A DNA stretch of 27,795 bases, taken from positions 1 through 27,795 of IMG/VR virus record IMGVR_UViG_3300030390_000791. The stretch is one strand, 5' to 3'. The notes under the pieces were generated by a model. The model saw nothing but the letters and a program-made list of their open reading frames with translations. It made no database searches and was not told where the DNA came from. Positions 1 through 7,133 of this stretch are shown in pieces. Positions within the stretch are counted from its first letter, which is position 1; the number at the start of each line of letters is the position of its first letter. This stretch comes from a virus. A program made the position numbers and the translations under genes.

Positions 1-719
1 CCACCAGCAGTTGGAAATCTTAAAAATTTACCGTTTCCTACAAGCACATCTCCAGCAAAAGTTGCGTTACTAGAAGTATCTATAGAAAAAGATGTTGATG
101 CTGGGCTACTATCACTTGCTTGTTGTAATATTTGAAATCCTCCTAAAGTTGTGCCATCTGGTCCTTTTGATATAATTCTAGCATTCCCACCTATAAAATC
201 AAGATAAGCTGTACTAGGAGAAGTTTCACTAGGTATGCTTGATATAGCTTTAAAAGAACCTGCTTTAACATTTCCTGAAAAATCTCCCTGTCCTGTTACG
301 GATATACCTGTGCTTGTAGTTTCAAACTTTTTAGAACTGTCGTAATATAAACCAACAGAACCATTTTCTGTAAAAACTGCCATATTTTCAGTTCCTAATG
401 AGTTTTGTACAGTTAGACCAGAAACTTGCATCTTTAATACACCAGTACCTGAATCTTTTATTAAAGAGTGGCTACCATCGTGAAATATTTGTAAGTCATT
501 GCCTGGAGAAGTTCCATAAATAGATTTTACATTGTCATTGTGTAAAGTATTACCAGTCATTGTACCACCAGCTAAAGGAAGAAAAACTCCTGTACCTCCA
601 CCAGTTACAAAGTTTGCTGGTGTTATTTGAACATTCTCTGCTCCATTATACCCTACAATGTGAGATACATCACTAGTGCTAGTTTTCAGTACAAATTCGC
701 TAAATTTTTTATTTGCCAT
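1..719 (-). CDS. Tail fibre/spike protein, N-terminal part (3' end cut by window)
   Basis: Open frame from ATG at 719 to the window edge, 239 codons without a stop. The product begins MANKKFSEFVLKTSTSD and soon carries LPLAGGTMTGN, the hallmark repeat of phage tail-fibre proteins. Farther on, Gly/Ser/Thr-rich segments such as SIDTSSNATFAGDVLVGNG resemble repeats in fibres that end in an intramolecular chaperone domain. It is probably the receptor-binding fibre at the tail tip. The C-terminus, where an endosialidase-type chaperone might lie, is outside the window. It follows the 66-aa gene at 730-930 by 10 bp. Seen: frame and motif; family role is established; receptor binding is inferred. Confidence 0.85.
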   Translation of the reverse strand, partial: MANKKFSEFVLKTSTSDVSHIVGYNGAENVQITPANFVTGGGTGVFLPLAGGTMTGNTLHNDNVKSIYGTSPGNDLQIFHDGSHSLIKDSGTGVLKMQVSGLTVQNSLGTENMAVFTENGSVGLYYDSSKKFETTSTGISVTGQGDFSGNVKAGSFKAISSIPSETSPSTAYLDFIGGNARIISKGPDGTTLGGFQILQQASDSSPASTSFSIDTSSNATFAGDVLVGNGKFLRFPTAG

Positions 720-729
720 TATATTTTTT

Positions 730-930
730 TTATTGTGTTTCTGTTATTAAAAATTCGTTGTTAGCTTCAGTAAATAAGAAATCTCCGTTTTCTGCTATGA
801 TTTCAAAGAATGGTGTTGGTGTACAATCTACATAAGGCTTATATACTAAACCCCAGTTTACTGTGTTATCACAAACTCCATCTCCCCACCAAGTTTCACT
901 AGTAGGTGTTATATAGTAACTTCCAAACAT
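730..930 (-). CDS. Small phage structural-region protein (66 aa)
   Basis: 66 aa, starting MFGSYYITPTSETWWGDG and ending with two similar turns, IIAENGDFLFTEAN and NEFLITETQ, which resemble short beta-repeat tails next to phage tail-fibre genes. Its ATG directly follows the TAA of the 41-aa gene upstream (TAA-ATG, no gap), so the two are translationally linked. It lies between the head-tail connector and the tail fibre, suggesting a minor virion or fibre-attachment component. No enzymatic motif is visible. Function is not known. Confidence 0.7.
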   Translation of the reverse strand: MFGSYYITPTSETWWGDGVCDNTVNWGLVYKPYVDCTPTPFFEIIAENGDFLFTEANNEFLITETQ

Positions 931-1056
931 TTATTTTTGTTTTTTGTTTTGTAGTTTATTACTACGTTCCATGTATTGTTTTCTGTCCACATATTTTAAA
1001 TATTTTTCTAGTTTTACAATATTTTCTTTTTTTTGTTTATATCTTATAAAACCCAT
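931..1056 (-). CDS. Small basic helical protein (41 aa)
   Basis: Short frame MGFIRYKQKKENIVKLEKY..., 41 aa, highly basic (many Lys/Arg) and predicted helical. The ATG lies inside the last codons of the upstream connector gene, a 13-nt overlap, and its TAA abuts the ATG of the next gene, so it sits exactly in a coding slot that would otherwise be empty. No known family is recognised. The perfect fit between neighbours, with overlap and zero gap, is the main evidence that it is real. Confidence 0.6.
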   Translation of the reverse strand: MGFIRYKQKKENIVKLEKYLKYVDRKQYMERSNKLQNKKQK

Positions 1057-1559
1057 CCACCGAAATCTGCGTTAGCTGTATCTGGGTATGTATCATCTTG
1101 CGTATTTGCATTATACTCAGGATATTTATTTTGATTATAGATCATAAAATCTATAAAGTTATTTGTGTAAAATTGTGCTATATCTCTATATTTTTCTACC
1201 AAATAATCTACTTCATCTTTATCTACTGTTAATGCGTTTTCACTTTGCCCTTTAAATACTCCTTTTGCACCCACTGTGTAAGCAGCAAATGGCATATAAC
1301 ATACTAACGCCCAATATATTGTCATTGGTTTAACGTATGTTTCTAAAAGTGTCTTATAATCTGCATTAGCTGGTAGATCAACAGTTCCAGCAAGTATTAA
1401 ATCTTGTAACTTATCTAAAAGCTTAGTTCCTAGATAATTTTGAACTTCTGTATCTTGAGCAATTTCGACCATATAAATAAAACGATCTGGATCCACTGAT
1501 CCCGATAGTACAGAATATCTTTTTATGTCTTTAGTTGTTATAAATAATGCTTTTGCCAT
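1044..1559 (-). CDS. Head-tail connector protein, DUF6712-like
   Basis: 171 aa, mainly helical, beginning MAKALFITTKDIKRYSVL with a middle VKPMTIYWALVCYMPF segment. It resembles the DUF6712-type connector/adaptor proteins that follow portal genes in Bacteroidota phages. Such proteins form a ring below the portal that bridges head and tail. It begins 3 bp after the portal stop and overlaps the following 41-aa gene. The start is preceded by GGAAGATAAAAC, A-rich as expected here. The connector role is inferred from position and family resemblance. Confidence 0.7.
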   Translation of the reverse strand: MAKALFITTKDIKRYSVLSGSVDPDRFIYMVEIAQDTEVQNYLGTKLLDKLQDLILAGTVDLPANADYKTLLETYVKPMTIYWALVCYMPFAAYTVGAKGVFKGQSENALTVDKDEVDYLVEKYRDIAQFYTNNFIDFMIYNQNKYPEYNANTQDDTYPDTANADFGGWVL

Positions 1560-1562
1560 GTT

Positions 1563-3605
1563 TTATCTTCCTTGTGGGTTACCGGGTAAAAATCCTTTAT
1601 TTGGTAAATTTCTTGGTTGTATAGAAACTTGATATGGGTTTGTAACTTTATATCCCAGTATTGCCGCTTGTCTTGTGCCTATTATATCTTGTGAAGTTTT
1701 TAAGTCAATTTTTGCTTGTTTACTTCTAAATGTAACACGCTTCCATGAATGTTGGCAATTACCTCCCCCTTTGTATAACCAAATGGAATAGGTTGCAGAA
1801 TTTCCTTTAGGACCCCAACCTTTATTTACTGGTTTATCGCCCATTGCTATTATATCTTCTTTACGATATAATTTTTTAGCTTTTGTCATTGCAACACAAA
1901 AATCTCTAGGATTATCTCTTGTACTTTCTGGAGAATATTTATATCTTACTTTAAAGTAATTTTCTACTCCATTAACATCAACTTTTTTATCTTGAGCACT
2001 TTTTGAATTTGGTCTAGCAATTCCTGTACTAACAAATTTCCATATTTTATTTAATACAGATAATTGTTTTTCACTTTGATTATTTAATTCATGTATTATA
2101 CTATCCAGTTTATCATCATGTTCATAATTTACATCTTGTTCATCTATTGCTTCCCATAAATCTTGATCAATATCTTCACCTAAATTTATAAAGTCTTGTA
2201 AGTCTTTATTTAATTCTTGAGCTAACGGAACACAATTAGGAACTTTTTTTCCATTTTTCATTTTAGTTCCATATTGTTCATAACCAGCTTGACATGGTTT
2301 TTTTAAGTCTATTGCTTCATCGTGTGAATCACAAGCCATATACCATACTTCTCCATCTTCTTCATGTTCATGATAACCAGAACAACCTTGTTCTAAGGCT
2401 TTTTCTTCTGCTTCTTCTATAGTTTTATAAGCTTCTACTCCATCAATCATTTTAAGATCAACCTTACTCATTTCGTAACCAGTTTCCTCCTCTATTACTT
2501 CTTTAGTTTCTAATACATCTATATCGCTAAATTCAATAGGTTTAAGAGTCTTAAAATATAAATCTAATGCTATATCATTAACTGATAAAATAGCATCAAT
2601 ACATTCAATTACTTGATCTTGAAAACATCTAATTACAATATTGTCAAATAGTTGTGTTGCATTCTTTATTTCATCTGCATTGTTACCAAGTCCATCGTTT
2701 CCTTCACGAATACCAAGAAGCATTGGAGATGTAACCCTATGACCTACGATTAGTTTTTTAAAACATTCATCAGCTAAATATTGATAATGAGCTGGTGCAT
2801 CGTTTAGTGGAATGTCATCTATAGTAGTTTTGGATTCTGCATTGTTATTAAATGCAACGATTACTTTTTCTCCTCTGCTTCCGGTTAGTTTACTTAATAC
2901 ATCACTTTTAATTGATTGTATTTTATCGGGATCTGGGACACCGTTGTTAAAATTGACAACCTTTGTGCCGCTGAAACCGTTAATACAATCGTTAATTAGA
3001 TAATCTCCTATTTCATCTTCTAAAACTGCGTAAGGCATTGCAGATGACCAATCTGGACTACTATAATAGTATTTACCAGCTTCATAAGGCTTTAAAACGT
3101 ACATTTCAACACCATTAGCTTTACTAAATCCAAATGCTGGTATTCTTTCTGGTATTTCTGTTGGTTTTAAGTTATCCCAATGATTAGAGTAGTACCATGC
3201 TTCTATTTCACCATCATCATTACATTTCTCAGCTCTTAATGTTTCCATTGGAAAGTGATGCACTTGTTTTACTTTACCATCTTGATAAACTAATTGAAAA
3301 GCAGCCATTCCAAGAACTTTGTAATCGTTTATGAATTTTCTTAAATCAGACTTTTTAAATAAAGACATCATTTGAGCGTATTGCTCTGGTCTTTTGCTGG
3401 CATCATGTGCTGCTAGTCCTTTACCATAGATCATATTAGAAATACCTATGGTTATAGCTCTATTAGTTGTAGAATTGTTGTTTACATCAATTATGTAATT
3501 AAAATAGTTATTATCTATTCCGTATTGTACCCAATCTTTGTTTTTTAATTCTACAACTTCTGGTGCTGTATAAGCCGCTAATTTAGTAACAAAAAATTCA
3601 CTCAT
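1563..3605 (-). CDS. Portal protein with a long C-terminal extension
   Basis: 680 aa. The first ~370 residues look like a phage portal (the DNA-entry dodecamer of the capsid): they contain DDIPLNDAPAHYQYLADE and REGNDGLGNNADEIKNATQLF, typical of the portal stem and clip. Residues ~395-475 add a Cys/His-rich segment (GYHEHEEDGEVWYMACDSH, then CQAGYEQYGTKMKNGKKVPNC). The last ~150 residues hold a distinct domain with RDFCVAMTKAKKLYRKEDI and WLYKGGGNCQHSWKRVTF, a unit that recurs on portal or head proteins of flavobacterial phages. Total length exceeds a normal 400-500 aa portal. It overlaps the upstream gene by 4 nt (ATGA). Confidence 0.85.
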   Translation of the reverse strand: MSEFFVTKLAAYTAPEVVELKNKDWVQYGIDNNYFNYIIDVNNNSTTNRAITIGISNMIYGKGLAAHDASKRPEQYAQMMSLFKKSDLRKFINDYKVLGMAAFQLVYQDGKVKQVHHFPMETLRAEKCNDDGEIEAWYYSNHWDNLKPTEIPERIPAFGFSKANGVEMYVLKPYEAGKYYYSSPDWSSAMPYAVLEDEIGDYLINDCINGFSGTKVVNFNNGVPDPDKIQSIKSDVLSKLTGSRGEKVIVAFNNNAESKTTIDDIPLNDAPAHYQYLADECFKKLIVGHRVTSPMLLGIREGNDGLGNNADEIKNATQLFDNIVIRCFQDQVIECIDAILSVNDIALDLYFKTLKPIEFSDIDVLETKEVIEEETGYEMSKVDLKMIDGVEAYKTIEEAEEKALEQGCSGYHEHEEDGEVWYMACDSHDEAIDLKKPCQAGYEQYGTKMKNGKKVPNCVPLAQELNKDLQDFINLGEDIDQDLWEAIDEQDVNYEHDDKLDSIIHELNNQSEKQLSVLNKIWKFVSTGIARPNSKSAQDKKVDVNGVENYFKVRYKYSPESTRDNPRDFCVAMTKAKKLYRKEDIIAMGDKPVNKGWGPKGNSATYSIWLYKGGGNCQHSWKRVTFRSKQAKIDLKTSQDIIGTRQAAILGYKVTNPYQVSIQPRNLPNKGFLPGNPQGR

Positions 3606-3937
3606 ATTACTACGTATTCGTTAGTTGTTGCGTGTTCTGTATATACATCTTTATTAATAGTGTATGTACTAATTGTTTGATCTGTGCAAAATATCATATC
3701 TCTATAAACTACGTTAGTTCCATTTAACACTTTGAGTGTATAAAATCGACCCTCGTTAAGTAATGGACTAAATGTTACATTACCTTGTAAATAATAAGAA
3801 TTTGTTGTAAAAGTCAATCCAGAATATGTTACAGGTGTATTTGTATCTTGATCAGTAATTATTATACTACTTGCAGTATATTCTCTTGGAATAAACTTCA
3901 ATTGTTGTGCGTTTGCACTAGTAGTTAATATAATCAT
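3602..3937 (-). CDS. Beta-rich structural-module protein (111 aa)
   Basis: I choose ATG at 3937 (MIILTTSANAQQLKFIPREY). An in-frame ATG at 3994 would run through a terminator and a promoter-like motif and add a spurious hydrophobic stretch. The protein alternates short strands (Thr/Tyr/Asn-rich), ends YTEHATTNEYVVI and contains FYTLKV...VYRDMIFCTDQ, resembling a small conserved protein of flavobacterial phage head regions. It lies between the tail-tube-like gene and the portal; a virion accessory role is likely but unproven. It ends in a 4-nt overlap with the portal start. Confidence 0.75.
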   Translation of the reverse strand: MIILTTSANAQQLKFIPREYTASSIIITDQDTNTPVTYSGLTFTTNSYYLQGNVTFSPLLNEGRFYTLKVLNGTNVVYRDMIFCTDQTISTYTINKDVYTEHATTNEYVVI

Positions 3938-3943
3938 TGATTT

Positions 3944-3958
3944 CTTTTTTAATAAACG
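3944..3958 (-). promoter_or_regulatory. Late-gene motif copy C
   Basis: Minus-strand CGTTTATTAAAAAAG, six bases before the ATG at 3937 and 23 nt downstream of a terminator. It is one of five related 15-nt elements in front of packaging and structural genes. A gene right after a terminator needs its own promoter, so I read this as a candidate phage late promoter core; a translation signal is the alternative. Confidence 0.5.
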
Positions 3959-3981
3959 AAAAAAGATGAAAAGTGTTATAT

Positions 3982-4014
3982 AAAAAAAAGGCAAAACTTA
4001 AAGTAATGCCTTTT
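3982..4014 (-). terminator. Rho-independent terminator after tail-tube-like gene
   Basis: Minus strand: AAAAGGCA (4014-4007), 13-nt loop, TGCC then eight T (3993-3982). Perfect 8-bp stem followed by a continuous T-tract, in the gap after the stop at 4035. It should end transcripts that carry the major capsid and tail-tube-like genes. Confidence 0.85.
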
Positions 4015-4034
4015 AATTTAGTTGTGTTGTATAA

Positions 4035-4589
4035 TTATACTCCTACGACTACAACTGTATTTGTAGTATCTCCAATAATTGCTGGATCTACAAAATAAGC
4101 AGATTCTCTTTCATTTCCAGTGAATACAAGATTATATCCAGTAAAATCAGCCATAACTGCCCCAGATACAGAACTTGCTGCAACTTCACATCCATTTTCA
4201 ATTCCAGCTAACTGAAATTTAGTTGTTTTACCATCTTCAGAATAAGATTCAACTATTACTTGTGGTCTTCCATATCCTAATAGTTTTAATTCTTTTCTTG
4301 TTACAGCATCTTGTTTTTTTAACTGAATAGTTCCAGTTTGTGTAAAAACAGAAGTTCCATTTTCTCTTGAAGATTCGTTAGTTTGATCAAAAGAATTTGT
4401 ACCTCTTAAATCGTATTTGTGTAATGTAAGAGCAGAAGCAAATGCTGTTATTGTATCATCTGAGCTAAATGTAGCCGCAGTAGTACCAGTCAAAAGACCA
4501 GCAGTGTAATTGATAAAATAAACAGCCACCAAACCGCCAACATCTTTTTTACATGGCTCTAAACGGCCCAAGGTAATATCACATGACAT
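4035..4589 (-). CDS. Putative major tail tube protein
   Basis: 184 aa starting MSCDITLGRLEPCKKDVGG, with Ser/Thr/Val-rich beta segments throughout and LKKQDAVTRKELKLLGYGRP near the middle. I associate this N-terminus (CDIT-GRLEPCK-VGG) with abundant structural proteins of flavobacterial siphoviruses, most likely the tail tube. Size and beta content fit a tube subunit. It follows the major capsid gene and is itself followed by a strong terminator, consistent with high expression. The alternative is a head decoration protein; its position next to the capsid gene rather than the tape measure leaves this open. Confidence 0.6.
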   Translation of the reverse strand: MSCDITLGRLEPCKKDVGGLVAVYFINYTAGLLTGTTAATFSSDDTITAFASALTLHKYDLRGTNSFDQTNESSRENGTSVFTQTGTIQLKKQDAVTRKELKLLGYGRPQVIVESYSEDGKTTKFQLAGIENGCEVAASSVSGAVMADFTGYNLVFTGNERESAYFVDPAIIGDTTNTVVVVGV

Positions 4590-4614
4590 AAGTTTATATG
4601 TATTATAACTCTAT

Positions 4615-4640
4615 GGGTATCAAGTATTTACAAGATACCC
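4615..4640 (-). other. Hairpin between capsid and tail-tube-like genes
   Basis: Perfect 7-bp inverted repeat GGGTATC / GATACCC with a 12-nt loop in the 79-bp gap between the capsid stop (4669) and the next start (4589). There is no T-tract on the downstream side in either direction, so it is not a standard terminator. It could be a partial terminator, an RNA-processing site or a 3'-end stabiliser. Confidence 0.6.
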
Positions 4641-4668
4641 TTTGAGTTGATTAGTATTAATTTATTAA

Positions 4669-5628
4669 TTATCCAGCATAGTAAACTACATCTGCTCCAA
4701 CGCCTATGGCAGCAGCAGCGGTAAACCTCATTACGAGCCTCACATTCTGACTTCCATCCATCGGTGTCATGTCGATTACACGCACTTCATTATAGTCATT
4801 TAACAGCCCGGTGCCAAAAAACAAATTGCTGGATTCCGCAGCGATCATAGTATTATCTGACATTCCTCTTGCAACAAAGACTGGTATTCCACCGAAAGAT
4901 AAACTTCCGTTGTTGTACCATTGAGTTCCACGATTATCAGAACCAGCTGCTCCAATAGTAGCGGTAAATCCACCGAGGGCTCTTATATAAAGCTTAGCCG
5001 CTTTGTTAGATACATAAAGTCTTAAATCTTCCTTTCCAAATAATGCATTTGGAATTAAATCTACAACAGCTTGCATTTTATCAATAATATTTACGCTAGT
5101 TAAGGCAACTGGAGCAGGTACATCAATTACTGTTGCATCAGCAGCAGCAAGAGTTTCAAGTCCATTATATTCTCCAGCTTGAGCACCACCTAAGTTCCCA
5201 GTCCAGATATTAGTTTCATTTGCTCCAGCTACTTTAGAAGCAACATAACCTACTAAATAATCAGCAAATGATGTTGGCAATCCATTAGGATTAAATGCTG
5301 AGAATCCCATTTGAGCGGCTTCCCATGTATCAATAAAATCCGATTTACATAATTGTAAATTTACCTGAAATTCTTCTGGTTGGATTATTACTTCAGTCAA
5401 ATCTACATTTGAACTAGCAGTAAAATCACAAGTTCCATCAGCGATTAGTGATCCAGTTTCTACTCTTTGTATTACTGATTTGTACTTAATGTTAGGCATT
5501 ACTGTAACACCCCCATCTTCAATTGTACTTGCGCTTAATAAAGCCGCCGATACGTAACGTCCTGCGAACTCTCCCGCATATGTGGAAGTGATATTTACAG
5601 TAGTTGCAAGGTCTATTTTTTTTGACAT
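4669..5628 (-). CDS. Major capsid protein (HK97-fold)
   Basis: I start at ATG 5628 (MSKKIDLATTVNITSTYAGE), giving 319 aa; the upstream in-frame ATG at 5664 lies inside the preceding gene and adds an unlikely leader. The sequence has the layout of an HK97-fold capsid protein: N-terminal arm, VIIQPEEFQVNLQLCKSDFIDTW (split here as strands and spine helix), a central NGLETLAAAD region, and a C-terminal QNVRLVMRFTAAAAIGVGADVVYY strand set. Its 3' part is visibly richer in GC than neighbours (GCAGCAGCAGC, ATTACACGCAC), as often seen for highly expressed genes. It lies next to the scaffold-like and protease genes, as expected. Confidence 0.8.
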   Translation of the reverse strand: MSKKIDLATTVNITSTYAGEFAGRYVSAALLSASTIEDGGVTVMPNIKYKSVIQRVETGSLIADGTCDFTASSNVDLTEVIIQPEEFQVNLQLCKSDFIDTWEAAQMGFSAFNPNGLPTSFADYLVGYVASKVAGANETNIWTGNLGGAQAGEYNGLETLAAADATVIDVPAPVALTSVNIIDKMQAVVDLIPNALFGKEDLRLYVSNKAAKLYIRALGGFTATIGAAGSDNRGTQWYNNGSLSFGGIPVFVARGMSDNTMIAAESSNLFFGTGLLNDYNEVRVIDMTPMDGSQNVRLVMRFTAAAAIGVGADVVYYAG

Positions 5629-5638
5629 AATTTTAATT

Positions 5639-6187
5639 TTAATTGTTGTTAAATAATTTAGCAAATACTCTGTCTTGAGTACTCATTTTTTTGTTTTGAG
5701 AAAATAAAGACATTTTAGGTTCTTCTTTACTTTCTGGATTGTGTTTGATTGCTTTAGCAGATAATTCTACTTCAGATTTCATTTCTTCTTTTTCACTGAA
5801 TCGTGATTTTAAATCTGCAATACCATCTTCAAGGTTTTTAATTCTAATTTCTAGTCCTCTCCAATCTTCAATATCGGCTACTTCAGCAGCTTCAACTTCT
5901 TCCACAACTGGTGCTTCAACAGTTTCTTCAACTACTTCTTCTTCAGCTTCTTTTACTTCAGAGATTAAACCATCTTCTTCAACGATTAGCATCATGCCAT
6001 CATCCAATAGATATTCTCCCTTTGGTACTGCAATTCTTTCATCTTCATCGGTTACAATAAAGACTTCTTTACCAGCTTCAAATGAATCAGCTTCAAATCG
6101 AGTGCCATTCTCAAGCATTCTTTCTTCTAACTGAACATCTAAACCTAATAAAGTTTTAACTTTGTTAAGAGTTTCTTTTGAGTTCAT
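5639..6187 (-). CDS. Acidic coiled-coil protein, probable scaffold
   Basis: 182 aa. Residues ~20-75 hold a small beta region (FIVTDEDERIAVPKGEYLLD), then a run extremely rich in Glu and Val, a heptad-like helix (DIEDWRGLEIRIKNLEDGIA) and a basic C-terminus ending KLFNNN. This acidic, helical plan directly upstream of the capsid gene is typical of scaffolding or prohead core proteins that chaperone shell assembly and are then removed by the protease. The antisense frame is open only because of its Glu codons. Role inferred from composition and position. Confidence 0.65.
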   Translation of the reverse strand: MNSKETLNKVKTLLGLDVQLEERMLENGTRFEADSFEAGKEVFIVTDEDERIAVPKGEYLLDDGMMLIVEEDGLISEVKEAEEEVVEETVEAPVVEEVEAAEVADIEDWRGLEIRIKNLEDGIADLKSRFSEKEEMKSEVELSAKAIKHNPESKEEPKMSLFSQNKKMSTQDRVFAKLFNNN

Positions 6188-6208
6188 AATAATTTATTTA
6201 AGTATTTA

Positions 6209-6223
6209 CTTTTTTATTAAACG
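6209..6223 (-). promoter_or_regulatory. Late-gene motif copy A
   Basis: Minus-strand CGTTTAATAAAAAAG in the 94-bp gap before the scaffold-like gene, 21 nt upstream of its ATG at 6187. It is one of five related elements. No other feature explains this gap. Confidence 0.5.
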
Positions 6224-6281
6224 TAATAAGATATTTAGTGTTGTAAATTGAATTATACTAAATTTTGATAAACAACATTAT

Positions 6282-6509
6282 TTATTCTTGTTGTAATTTG
6301 TCTTGATTTTCAGACATTATAAAACCAGAATTATTTTCTAATCGCATAAAATCTTCAAAATTTTGTCCAGTAGTAGAACCTATTCCTTGATTTTGTAAAT
6401 CTCCGTTACAACATTTAGAATTATAAGTGCCATCTTTACATAAACAACCACGGCGACCACCTTGTGGAGAAGTTCTACTTTTCGTTGGTGTTTGATTCCT
6501 TGAGTACAT
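6282..6509 (-). CDS. Small Cys-rich protein (75 aa)
   Basis: 75 aa, MYSRNQTPTKSRTSPQGGRR followed by GCLCKDGTYNSKCCNGDLQNQGIG. The CxC...CC cluster with GDLQ-QGIG recurs in small proteins of flavobacterial phage head modules as far as I recall; function unknown. Four cysteines in 13 residues could bind a metal. The gene overlaps the end of the protease gene by 35 nt in another frame. A second ATG at residue 65 is too late to matter. Confidence 0.65.
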   Translation of the reverse strand: MYSRNQTPTKSRTSPQGGRRGCLCKDGTYNSKCCNGDLQNQGIGSTTGQNFEDFMRLENNSGFIMSENQDKLQQE

Positions 6510-7092
6510 CTATTATTTCTTTTAGTAGTTTGTCATCTTCACTATATTGATCCTTTTGTTTGTCTTGTGGTCTATTTAGTTTGTCCGCAAAATAACCTTC
6601 GATGGAAAATCCCTTTACCTTACCTTCTTTCACATAATTATTCCAAATATCATCATTATCTACTTTCATAGCTACCATCCAAGTTCCTATAGGCATATCT
6701 AATCCATATTTTCTTGATTTGTCATGTACTGTATCTTCTACTAGCCATGATTCAACAATAGTCATTCCTTGTAATTTTTGATCATTATGTTCCATAGTAG
6801 CTTTATTTTGATTGCCAGCTTTTAGAAACATTTGTGATGCTTTTGCTACTGTTTCTTTTGAGAAATAAATGTAAAACTCATTTTCTCCATTCTTACGATA
6901 AATTGGGCGTTCTGGAATAAGTGCTGCCCCAAGAAGCAATCTTTTTTCTTTGCTTATTTCTGCAAGTCTTATTTGTTCGTGATTTTTAAGGGCAATAAAA
7001 TCTTCTTCTATTGCTGGAGAAGAAACCACTGAAATAGCATCTATTCCGGAATATTCTTCATTTTCATCTATTATTAATTCTATTATATCCAT
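6475..7092 (-). CDS. Prohead protease, XkdF/Peptidase S78_2-like
   Basis: 205 aa. The pattern ATMEHNDQKLQGMTIVESWL ... GLDMPIGTWMVAMKVD ... GKVKGFSIEGYF matches XkdF-type phage serine proteases (Peptidase_S78_2). His102 and Ser163 are the likely catalytic His and nucleophile. Such enzymes cleave scaffold and capsid arms during head maturation. It sits two genes upstream of the capsid gene, with the scaffold-like protein between, a normal head-module arrangement. The last ~35 residues (Asp/Glu/Lys-rich) may be a linker. Confidence 0.75.
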   Translation of the reverse strand: MDIIELIIDENEEYSGIDAISVVSSPAIEEDFIALKNHEQIRLAEISKEKRLLLGAALIPERPIYRKNGENEFYIYFSKETVAKASQMFLKAGNQNKATMEHNDQKLQGMTIVESWLVEDTVHDKSRKYGLDMPIGTWMVAMKVDNDDIWNNYVKEGKVKGFSIEGYFADKLNRPQDKQKDQYSEDDKLLKEIIDVLKESNTNEK

Positions 7093-7096
7093 AAGT

Positions 7097-7111
7097 CTTT
7101 TTTTATAAACG
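7097..7111 (-). promoter_or_regulatory. Late-gene motif copy B
   Basis: Minus-strand CGTTTATAAAAAAAG, four bases before the protease ATG at 7092, in the 41-bp gap after the tape measure stop. One of five related elements. It marks the border between the tail and head blocks. Confidence 0.5.
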
Positions 7112-7133
7112 TATTATTTTAATTTTTGTTATA

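Noticed and set aside
2812-3003. 63-codon plus-strand open frame inside the portal gene
   Set aside because: Antisense shadow with no leader; the portal frame is well supported.
3938-3994. Extended N-terminus of the 111-aa gene (ATG at 3994)
   Set aside because: It would place coding sequence across the terminator T-tract and the 15-nt motif; ATG 3937 fits better.
5629-5664. Extended N-terminus of the major capsid protein
   Set aside because: The extra 12 residues lie inside the end of the scaffold-like gene and look like translated leader; MSKKIDLATT is a natural start.
5739-6134. 131-codon plus-strand open frame opposite the scaffold-like gene
   Set aside because: Its Ser/Thr/Ile-rich translation mirrors the Glu/Val-rich codons of the minus gene; no leader and all neighbours run the other way.
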